Shown here one piece after another: positions 38,701 to 50,400 of a stretch of 64,000 nt of DNA (positions within the stretch are counted from its first letter, which is position 1; each line of letters starts with the position of its first letter). Below the pieces are notes generated by a model, which was not told where the DNA came from, did no database searches, and saw only the letters and a program-made list of their open reading frames with translations. The stretch spans positions 636,296-700,295 of the forward strand of contig LSRX01000294.1 in NCBI GenBank assembly GCA_001939145.1, written 5' to 3'. The position numbers and the translations under genes are program-made. Origin of the DNA: Symbiodinium microadriaticum. Lineage: Eukaryota > Sar > Dinophyceae > Suessiales > Symbiodiniaceae.

Positions 38701-41700
38701 GTGGGGCGGATGTGGGCACAAGTGACCGAGTACGTGGGCGCAAGTGACCGCAAACGCGTGGGCTCAAGTGACCGCGAACGCGTGGGCGCAAGTGACGGTG
38801 CTACCCTTGGGATTCAGAGTCTTCCGGCTTTCGGACGAAGGCTTCTGAGTTGAAGGTTGCACCCAGTGGTGGCTCAAGCAAGATAGCGAACATGCTCATT
38901 GCTGCTAGAACACGCAACCAGTGCTATGAGGCGCAAGCTCTATGGCATTGACCTTGAATGCCATTTGCACCCCAAGCAAGGTTTAATCCCCAACCTGAAT
39001 AGACTTGAAGCCTTAAAGCCAGCCCCGAGGATCCATGCGCTTGCATGGCATAGACCCAAACCCTAAGCCCAAACCTGACGCCCCAAGCCCTGAAACCCTG
39101 ACCCTTACCTCCGAAGCCCGAAAGCATCCACAAGCTATCGAGGCCACGGCGGAGGTGCCACCGCCCTACGACTTGGACTATGCTCGGGCCCTGCTGCACG
39201 AAAGCAAGCTGGAACTAAGGCCCTGCAGATGTGTAGCTGCTAAGCTTGAGCAGGATCAGGAGCCTGGGGGGGGGGAGCATGTTAGGCATGGAATCTAGGA
39301 TTGCTTCAGGATCAGATCCTCAGGGTTTAAGGTGCAGAGGTTCAGGGTTATGGTGTTGTTTAGGGTTTGCAGTTTACCAGCTCGGGTGTTGGGCTTAATG
39401 GCTTGGGTCTTCGCGTCATGGGCTGGAAGTTGTATTCCTTGATCAGACAATCCTCGAAGATTTTGTGATGAGACCGAAACTCGAACACCGCGGCAGACAT
39501 CTCTGCTTCGCGCGTTCCTCTGCGACCTCCGGCCGACGCCGAGATCGACGACAGCTACCCTAAACCCGCTGTTTACGCTGCACCGCCGCCGTTTTGACTG
39601 AAGCCGGCCGCCCGGCCCCTTGACATGGAACTGCCAGGGACCCCAAGCCTTAGCGTCCTGAGCCCGAAGCACCTCTGAAGGTTGGAACCTCTTTTGGTCT
39701 CACCTACGAGCTCTTCGAGCTCTTGCCTCAGAAACTGGGTTCTTGTTAGGGGGTTTTGTTTCAGCTACCATAATAGGGATCTATAGTAAATGATAGGGCT
39801 TTACCTTATTATGGTAACTCAAATTCAATCCCCCGACAAGAACCCTAGACCCTAAACCCTAAATCCTTATAAATCCTTATGAAAATTTATACACCCTTAT
39901 AAAATCCTTATAAATTATAAACCCTTTATGAACCCTTTCTAGATCCTGACGAAGTTCTGGGAANATAATAGGGATCTATAGTAAATGATAGGGCTTTACC
40001 TTATTATGGTAACTCAAATTCAATCCCCCGACAAGAACCCAGGAAACTGGGAAGAAGGGGTATCTAGAAAGGAGGCTGGCTTCTGTGTTAAGGTTTCCGG
40101 CTTGTCGGGCTTAGGGAGGATGTAGAAAGTCGAAAAAGTTTCCCAGTTTAGGCATACCGTGTCCTAGGAATAGAACTGTAAAGAGGAAACCGCTCCAAGG
40201 ATGCAGTAGAGACAGCCGAAAGGCTTTCTGGCACGCCATTCCAGGGTTCCTCTTTGCTCTTCTTCTAACTACTAAGACCCCCTGTGTTGCTTGTATCCAC
40301 CGGAAACCCCCGAAACCCCCAAAACCCCGAAACCCCCGAAAAACCCAGAGAAAACCCTGCAGTCCAAAACCCAAATCCAAGGTTCTGGCGACGCTCCGGC
40401 TTCCGCCCGGTATACTTGCGCCATCCTCGGTATTTCATGGAAGATCTCTGCCTTTTACGGTGTTGTTTTAAGGGGCTTCGGAGTTTGAGCGTTTTAGGGT
40501 TAGTTGGGGTTCGAGATTTCCTTTCGTACCATTTCCCCTGAACCCTAAAACCCTAAACCATAAACATTCATAAACCATAAAGATTTAGGGTTTCGATTTA
40601 GAATTGTGAAGATATGCCTTTAAGGAGTTCAGGATTTTGGCCAATGATGTGAGGTCCCGAAATTCGTCACCGTTTTGAAGACTTGCATAAGACAGTCGCA
40701 TTATATGGACCTAGGGTATTGTATTTAGTTCGGGAATTCGGGATTGGGTTTGGTTTTAGTGTTGGGTTCGGCAGTTAGGGCTAGTTTTATGTTTAGGCTT
40801 GGGGCTGCGGGGTGTCTGATAGGCTCTAGTCTAGAGTGTCGACTTGACCGTGCCTGCGGCTTCAGGATACGCTTGGTGTCTTCGGCGAGTTGAACTGTAG
40901 GCTTGTTGTGTTCTTCGAAGACTTCCTACTTCAGCCCCGCCAGAAATGACCTTTTGCTTCTTATGTTCCCTGACATCTGAGGTGTGAGGAGGGCCTCGGG
41001 GTTTGAGGCTCGTCCACACGGTTGAGGGCCTCAGGGCTTAGTTAGGACTAGCGATGTTCATCCACGAAGGCCTTAGTTAGGACTAGCGATGTTCATCCAC
41101 GAAGGCCTTACCTCCAAACTCTTAGGGCGTAAGGCACACCGGTCACGGATATACTGCTGGAAGATCCAATCCTAAGCCCTGAACCCCAAAGATCTGCAAG
41201 CCCTGAAGGGAAGCCTACAAGAGGCCCTTAAACGAATGTAAATCCCAATACCACCCTGCATGAACCCAGAATAGCCACTTACATCTGCAACACCTTTATA
41301 AAGTCCGTATCAAAATATGCCTGCTTTTTGACGGTCTGAAAGTCGAAGCTCCAGCGGCTATGTGGCTTTCCATGCAGGCGCCAGCAGCCTCACTCTGCGA
41401 CAGGCCCCGTGAAGGGCCCCTGCAGAAGAAGGGGGTTTAAGGCTCTAGGCTTTGGGGGTTTGGGGCTCCAGGGTTTTGGGTACAAAAAGAGCGTGGTATG
41501 TCAGATTCGTAGGCGCCTAGTGTAGAAATCTTCGGGCTTACCTCGTTCCTCTCGGAGGCCTCAAAAGCTGGGCTGAAGGTAGGTGGGATATTCCCAAATG
41601 AGAGTCCTTATATAAGGGATCCTTAATCCTACCTACCTTCATCCCACCTTTTGAGGCCGCCGATCCTCGAAGCAGGGGGGGCTCGTTTTGACTTGTTGGA

Positions 41701-44700
41701 TCCTTCCGGGGCGGGTTTAGGGTTTAGGATTTATAGGGTTTCGGGTTTAGGATTTTGGGCTGGCCTATCGGTTTTTGGAAGGAGTGTCTGCTTTGCTTAG
41801 GGTTCCATGTGTGGGCGACTTCTCTTTCGCTCTTCGGCGAGGCTCTTGCTGAGCCCAAATAGCAGCAGGCGCCCACGAACACATCCATGGTGTAAGACTC
41901 GTGTCTCCAGGAGGTTGGCCGGCTGGGAATGTAGCTCGGGAATACCCGGCGGAATGCCAGGAAAATCTTTGACGAGAATTGAAAATTCAATCACGCAGCG
42001 CAAAAATGCCGGGAGCATACTGGGGAAAACGCCCTGCGGAGATGGAGTTTGGCCCAGAAGCTGCAGGGGTGTGACTCTTGACTGGTTGAAATTTCTTAAA
42101 GCGTGAGGGCCCTTTGCCCCAGACCTTTAAGCCGTAAATTGTTCATAACCTCGGTCTACCCCGTCAACGCAACACCAATTTCTCAAGCAAGCACAAAACC
42201 GCACAAGCACTTTCAAACTCGTGATCCCTGAGCTCCCAACAAATACATTTTTGGAATTTGCCAGGAGAGCATTCCTGCATCCTACTCCGTACGATGGCTC
42301 CACTGGAGGGCGAACCGCGTGCAGAGCCGGCCACTTCAGCGGCAAGCTGGGGTTGGGGGTTTTTGGTCCATATCTTAAAATCATACACTCCCCTAGATAT
42401 TGACCTACACGTACTGCTGTCCTAAACTACCTTGAGCCCTGAAGGTCAGGTCTTGGGGTTGAGGGGTGTGGGGTCAAGTGTTGAGCAGTCTAGGGCTTAC
42501 ATAGGTATCATGCAAGACGCGCAGACCAATCACAGTCGATCTTTGTTGATACCTTGCAGAGGGTGGGTGGATTCTGAGCAAGTGTGTTGTCAAGGACCTT
42601 CAGCAGCGTGCCTGGGTAAAAAAACATGGCTTCCCACCACCTCAGCGGCTATCCATGGAGCAGGAGTTTGCAGCTAGCCCTTCACTTTTGGTACTGCACC
42701 TATTGCGCAACTTCTACGTTTAGGCTGCGGCAAAGGTTGTAAAGGGGAGTGTGAAGATGACACGCGCGCTTGGACTGAAAGCAAGCCCATGAGGGTAGAG
42801 GAAACCTGGGTGAGGACCTGTGACGATCCAGTCATTGCTAGGTAGTAATGAAATCCAGTTTTGTCTAGAGTCCGAAAAGTCTTGGACCCAAAGCAGGCCC
42901 TCGCAATACAACCCTGTGTTCAGGACCTGGTTTCAGTTTAGGCTTAGTGGTTCCGTGCTGTTTTTGGGTTGAGGTTCTTAACTTAAGTGCTTTAACCCTC
43001 CCGTGAAACCTTTAGAACCATCACCATCCACAAGCTACCTTAGACTTGCAGGTTATCGACCACTTCGTAGCGGACTTCCGCCTGCGCTTCCTGCGACTGC
43101 TGCAGGGGTGCGACCTCAGCAGGGATTATATTAGAGAAGAGCCGTAACAGTAGAATAAGGTGGCCCTGTACTTGCAACCCAATCAAAAAACCTCGAACTA
43201 CGTGGGCCGCGAGAGCTGAGAAGCCAAACTCTGGTAGCGTTTTGCTGCTTGGTGGCGTAATGTAAGAGCCGCAGGACAGATTATCGTAACATCAGAGCAC
43301 TGTTCCCTAGGACTCCCAGTGTATTCACGGTATAAAGCCCACGAAAAGCATGTTCTCTATGTTACACCGAGGCTGTTCTGTGTTGTACGACGAACCGGCA
43401 AGAGCTCGCGAGTCTACACTCACTGATGTGAAAGAAACCCAAGCGAGGCTTCAAAAACGAAGTACTGATGCTACACCTAAACCCCTAAACCCCTAAACCC
43501 CTGAACCCTCAACCCTGCCTCTACACCCTTCAGCCTAAACCACGCAACCTAAAGCCCTGAATCCCAAACACTGTTTCCATTTGGGGGTCCTGATGTTGAA
43601 GAAGCCTACGATGTGTTGCTCTGGGTGTCGAGTTTAGGGTTTCGGCTTAGGGTTTTGATATATTTTATTCATGTCGTGGTCCCTTGTTCAAGTAGTCCGG
43701 CGCACGTGTTTGTCTGCAACTGTGGACTCTGCAATGAGGGTTTCGGGAGGTTCAGGATGGCATCCAGAAGCGCACGCCTTGATGCAACGTCCAGGCCATT
43801 CTCGAAGCAGCCCACACGACTTGCCCTGTCGGTGGTGGACCCGCCGCCAGCAGACGCTTCAGCCTGAGTAATAAACCAAAGCATATTACCAAAGGTCAGA
43901 TTACAATACGTTTATGCCTGATTACATATTATCATAACACAGTGTATGTGTATATATATATAGAAAGAAAGAATCATGAAATATATAGTATAACATCATA
44001 TATATATATATATACATATACATAAACATATGTATATATATATATATATATATGTATACATATATATATATATATACACAACATAGTATGTTTTGTATCA
44101 TACATCATATGTCATATAGCACATACATGTGAATACCCTCTATATATAGATATACACATACATACATATTTGTATACAGCTAGATATATATATATATATA
44201 TGTAGTATGTAAGCCATAGTATATGCTACCATCCAGCAGATATTGTAATATAATGGAGCAGAACCTACAATGCTATAATACTATAGCTCAATTGAAAAGA
44301 TCAAATGATGGTATAAAACACAACATTCTGCCAGATGATGATACCACAAAATGGGCATAAAAGGAATTGAACAAACATAACATAACATAACATGAAGTCA
44401 GACAACAAATTAGGTGATACATTACCATTTGATACAGCCTAATGCAGTATCATAACACATTACATTGCATAGTGTTACATAGTACAACATTACATAATAC
44501 AATACAACATGATATCAGAGAACGTAAGTTGATATAACAAGATGCACAATATACTATATGGTAGTTTCATGTGCAGTGAAAGCATATAGCACAATAATTC
44601 CATATAACCCATGTAATGTAATTTTGGACAGCATATTACATTATGTTTGTATGTCATAATATATTGAAAAATAGTATACATGTACGCGTGTGCCTTTTGG

Positions 44701-47429
44701 GTTTGAGGGCTTGGGGTTGAGGTCTAACCCCCACATGTACCCTCGGCAGTTCCCGGGGCCAGTGCTTCTTCCGGCCAAAGTCGGGAGCAGGTTTGCGCGC
44801 CATTTGGCTGCAAGCAAGGCTCACCCCTAAACCCAAATTTTCCGGGTAATTGCGGCCCTGTACTGCAATGCTTTCACGTTTTGCTTGCCAAGCATGCTGC
44901 CGCTGCAGAGCCCCTTTGGTGCTAGAATGAAACTCGCAAGTGACGTGGAAGGCAAGGTGTCCTGCTTGGATGCGACAGTACCTACTTAACTTCCAGCCGT
45001 AAGGAAGTGTGATCGAGACGATGATTTCAATTAGAACGCCTGGAAGATAAAATCTTAAACCCACGAAACCCCTTCAAGCGCACGCTCCCAAGTCTAAACC
45101 CGAAGTCCCTCAAACCCTCTGTCAGCCCCACATCGAAGCCCCAAACCCGAAGATTATCCCTTGAAACCCCTTCTAGAATCCTGGAAGGAACACTACTCGA
45201 AAGCCCCTGTCCGACTTAGATCGCACGGGAGGATGCAGACGGCGAGCATAGAGCCAAGTGAGGGCAATTCGCTTAGGATGTGCTTGAAGGTTTCTTTCAA
45301 CGGTTGTTTGAAGGGTTCTGGAAGGGGTTCGGGGGTTGTTGGGCTTAGGATTTAAGGTTTGGGATTTAGAGCTTCTGTCCACGGGACGCTTTCGGCACAT
45401 GGCACATGGTCTCTTTAACAAGCAACACTCTGAAGTTATGCTTATTAGAAAGAGCTGTTCTCGTTTCGAAGTTTTGCGTGCAAGCACATAAGTTAGTGTC
45501 AACTCAGGTAAACCTTGCTCGGGAGTCCTCGCATGCAGACTTGACTTCGCGAGGCTTAACCGCTCAAGCCTAAATCCAACCGGGAATTGGACCTAGACCC
45601 CATCAAACCCAAAAGAGTCTCACAATCGCCTGTCCATGCGAACTGAGGTCTCCGATTGAGAGCCAACAGCCTCTGACTGCCGCATCCTTGCTGCAGTTCC
45701 TGTCCCGCGATGACATCCACAGGCCGGCTTCGAAGGGGAGAGTGAAAAAGCTGAAAGACCCCTAAAGCTCTAAAGCCCTAAGAACTAAACCCCGGAGCCT
45801 AAAGCCCTTAAGGCCTTAGGGTCTAAATCCGAAATCAGCGACAAAACCCGAAAGCCTAGAGTCCAAGAGGGTCTCACGCTACCTTATAAGCGCCAATATC
45901 CTACACCTGTTTAAGAACGTATATCATAAGGAAGTCAAAAACCTATGTTCTAGTGGATTCTTGTAAAGTCGAGCCTAGGAATCCCCCGTAGGCACCGAAA
46001 GACAAAGATGTAGCAATATATCTATCGCCGTCTAAAGTTCGTGATTCTGTGGCGGACATCTTGCGAACTCAAAATGTGCGGTTAACAGGCTCCCAGATTG
46101 CCGTCTACAGCTAGTCTAGCGTCCCAAGAGCAGGTTTCAACCCTAAGCCCTAAACTCTAAACCAATGCGAGCATCATCGGGCTGAGCAGGTTGGAGCAAT
46201 ACGGCAAGAACCTCGTGGAATATGCCCTGGTCCTAGACATCGTGCCACTCCGGGCTCGCTTGAATCCGGCAAATCCCTGAAGCGTCGTGCTTACACATGG
46301 GTTTAGCTTATCACAGTCTTCCGTGGATACCGTATATGCCTGCCATCTCTTAAGGCTCCCTGAACCTGTGCCCTCTCGGAGACGGGTCATTTTTTCATGC
46401 CAGGTTGTGGAGCAACAGTCCTGGGCCAGTCAAACCCCACTCTAGAAGACATCCAAAATCGGAAGCCTGGATACGACGCTCGCTTAATTAGCACAGGGAG
46501 ATCGTACGTTGCGTTGCTTCGGGTTTTGACGGCTTTGTGGTGTGTTTCGGTACTTTAGGCTCTAGAAGGATTTTGACTTTTCTGCGTTTCTGTGGTGTTA
46601 AGCTGCAAGGCACCTGGGCTAGACGACCTATCATTTTCAAGGGCCAGCCAGCTGGGCCCTCTAAGCTTCCGTTTGCCAGTGGTACCACCAGCATCAGCAG
46701 CTCGTTTGTCGTGGGCAGCACTCAGAACACGAGATTTTGGAAGGCGTCAAGGCTTTTTGTTCGCCCCCTCCAATGCCCAGCGTCGGCTCGAAAACTGGAA
46801 ACTTGAAAAGCCCGAGATCCTAAAGCTTGCGCTCCTCCCTCTCTCTCTCTCTCTCTCTCGCTTTATCTTCTCCCTGTCTCTTGCATTTACCCGCTACATT
46901 TCTCGCAGAAAGCAATCCGCCCCTCCGGATTCTTTCCGGTTTGTCTCTGCTTTAGAATGAAAACAACGGATCCGGCCATCTGCGTCCAGAGAGGCTTTGT
47001 TTCCTCCTTCGCTCTCGTGTTTTTCCTTTTGCCCATTTTTATTCCTATGAAACATGATTGATGTGCTCCGAGTGGTGGGCCGGAGATTTCAGCTTTATGT
47101 TCCATGTTTACGTGGCTTGATACTTTGGGGCTATTTTGAGTTTGGGGTTTTGGGTTGCTTTAGTCTTTGGCTTTTCGGGTGTTTAAGTGAGGATTCTAGG
47201 GTGTAGGCGTTATCGGTTCGGGGTGTGAGGGCTTTAGGAGTTTTGAGCGTTTTTGTGTGGGGCCAGGCCTACGTTGGCCACGCTGTTCCTCTCCAGGAGG
47301 ATGCCGGCAGTCCCTTGGCTCGGGATTGGACTAAAGCATCAACATGGGGATTCTTGTGGTGTTTGATCCCTAAACCCTAAACCCTAAAAGGTATATATCC
47401 CTTAATTCAGTATTGTAAGATCCCTAGTA

Positions 47430-47473
<44 letters not shown>

Positions 47474-50400
47474 CACCTAAGGTAGTAAGGGTTGAGTGAA
47501 TTTGGAGGTCGAGGGGATCGGAGTCTCGGTTTGCGGCTTCGGGCTTCGGGTGCTCTCGGCAGGCGCGCTGAGAGCCTGAGAAGCGAACTGCGGTAGAAAG
47601 ACGTTTAGGGTGTTAGTAGCTGAAGTACTGCACTTTAAACTTTCTGGGATAACATGATCTCTTATAGAAGGGAAATTGTACACTTTTTTGTGCCTATGAA
47701 CTCGGCAACTAAGGGGACCCCCGGACCTGTAAACCACTCAGAGCCAGCCAAAGCCACCGCACCAATAAAGCTAGAACGCAAACGGCTCAGGCTTAGCTGA
47801 ACAGGAGACATGAACGTTTCAAGCAGCCAAGCAAACGCCGCGAAACCATATAGGACGGTTTGGGGCCACGGCCCCCACCTCGTGTGCGCAGCCTTTGTGG
47901 GAAGTCGCGAAGGGCGACGAGGAAGGAACCGCCAGGTTTAGGATTTAGGGGTTGTTTGAAGCCTTTCAATAGCCGAAGACTAGAACTTGCGTTTTTGTGC
48001 CGACTGACTCTGTACGACTATTCAATGCATGGCTTTTCTTCACGCTGTAAGATACGATTCCCAAGACGGTAACCCACCACACATAAAATTGGCTTCGGGA
48101 AACCCAGACGAAGCGACACATTCTCGCAGACTGAGGTGCGTTTGTCAACACTTCAGTGCCTCAACCTCGGCAAACTGGTCGGGCTTCAGGTTTCCAGAAG
48201 GTCGGAATTTCTTTCTTCAGTGAGGAGTTTGGGACACAGTTCGGGGTTTAGGGTTGAGGGCTCAGTGGTTTATCGGGTTCTGTGTTTCGATATGTTACCT
48301 GCAAAACTCTGAAAGCTTGAGACTTGTGCTGACATGATTGTCTGCACGCTATACCCGAATTGTATGCATGCTATAGCTGACAATCACTAACCAAAGCATA
48401 ACCTCGCAAGACCTACGTTTTCGAGGACTCATAAGCGGACATCATAGTTAGGAGCCCAAAAAGGTAGGTTCTATTGGGTTGAGGTATAAAATATATTTAG
48501 AGTTCAGGGCATGCGGCTTTAGGCAAGGACGGCAGGTTTACGCTTGCTTGGAGCTGCGAACCACTGCTCTGCCCGTGACACGTCCTGACCCGCTTAGGGT
48601 CGAAGCCAGGGATGGGCATGGCGGTTCGGCCTACAAAGACCAGGATGGACGATTGCTCGCTGTCCTCCCAAAGTGAGCCAAGGGTTGCCAGGTGTGCCCA
48701 GAAAGCGCAATGCATGTAAGAGGTTCTATACGAGTCGGAAGAATGCGTAATGTGATTCCCTCGTATCGTCCCCCAAGGACAATTCTGATTACATAGGCCG
48801 CTATATTGTTCCTTGTCGAAAAGTTTTACGAACTAGAGACGCTCGACCCCACACCCCAAATCCCTGGGAACTCCCACACCTTAGGTGCGATTCTTGTGGC
48901 TGTTGGCTGCCAGCATCGAAGCTTCGACGAGGTGCGAGTCAACCACAAATATAGGGTTTCGGCTTTGGCTTATCGGGGCCTAGCCTGACCAATTCTAACA
49001 GGGTTCCAAATAGGTTTCGAGGTTGTCCGTGTGATTCTTCAAGGTTTTGGTATAGAAGCCTCAACTCAGAATAAGGTTTGGGCTAGCTTGCAGTAGAAAT
49101 ATGCTTGCATGAGGAACCTTGAGGAATGGTAGTACTCATTCTTCAGGCTTCTTTTTGTAAGCATCCTAAACTGGTGGCGCATTGTTAGGAAATTCAGTTC
49201 GGTCTATCATGACATATAGCTTTGATGCAGGTTGCTGCAGGTGTTCATGGTGGTCTTGTTAAGGAAATTGAGTTACTAAACCCTGAGCAGTACCAGCAGC
49301 CCTGAATGTTTGATTCTACTAGTCGCAGATAGTTTGATTGAAGAGCAGATTGTAGCTGGCTCGAACCCGAACCCTCTTTTATTCTGGTGGTACGAGGGTC
49401 TGAGGACTTCGGTTGGCTGCTGCTCAGGGACTGGAGTCCGAAAATTGGAGCAACTTCTAGTGAGGGACTTCAGAAATAGCTTTCTATTAAAGTTCAACTA
49501 AGGTACTGAGAGCCCCTCCTGCTTCTTGCTCACCTGATTCCTGATCCTTGGCATACCACTTAAGGCCTAAAGCCGCCGATTCAGCCATACGAGAAACGAG
49601 AGCCTATAAGAGCCCTACACAGAACCCTGTGAGAACAGCCAAGAAACCGCCTCTGTAGACAAAACGAAAAGGACTCCTCGGCCTTGAAACCCATTTGGGG
49701 GGTTCCGAAAATAGGGGACCCTAATAAGCACCGTACTCAGTAGGATCCTTCTTACATTTACCCAGAATAAGGTATCCTTTATTTTCGGAAGCTCCTATTT
49801 CAATGCCAGTCACTGCGAGGCAAGTCAAGAAGCTCCCCGAAGCAGATCCGAGTTGATGTTTGCGGGGGTAAGATTTTTTTGTTGTATGAGTTTTGGGGCT
49901 TAGTCTCTACATCCCCAAAACCTTGGCTGAGGCTTCATCACTGAATATATAGCGGGAGGGAGTTCTTTCAAAATTTGGTGGTGACTCAGGAGTATTCCGC
50001 CAACTAAACGAGACTTCGAGTTATGGGATGCTAGTCCTTGGAGTTCCGTATATCGTTTGTACTCATAATATACCCCAGGGCACTTATTCTGATCATGAAG
50101 GTCTCCCTAAACCCTATGTTACGTCTCTGTCTTTGGGGACAGGTGGCGCAAGACTTCAATGCTCCAGCTTCGCAGCTGCTCGCATTGTTCAACAAGGCGG
50201 GTTCTGTGTCGATGTAATACAGGTGCCTTGCAGAGTTTAGGGTCTAGGGGTTTAGGGTGGAGGGTGAGTAGCAGTTTCCCTTGAATGTCTCCATACGAAA
50301 CAAATCGATTCTAACTTGCTTGGGGCTTTAGCTTCCCTGGGAAATTGCACAAGTATTTTTAGGATGCAAGTGTGTGGGATTTGGGGTTTTGTGTACAGGT

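Noticed and set aside
37915..38791. Long - strand open frames of 157 and 259 codons
   Set aside because: They run through the 338-base N gap, so their length is an artefact.
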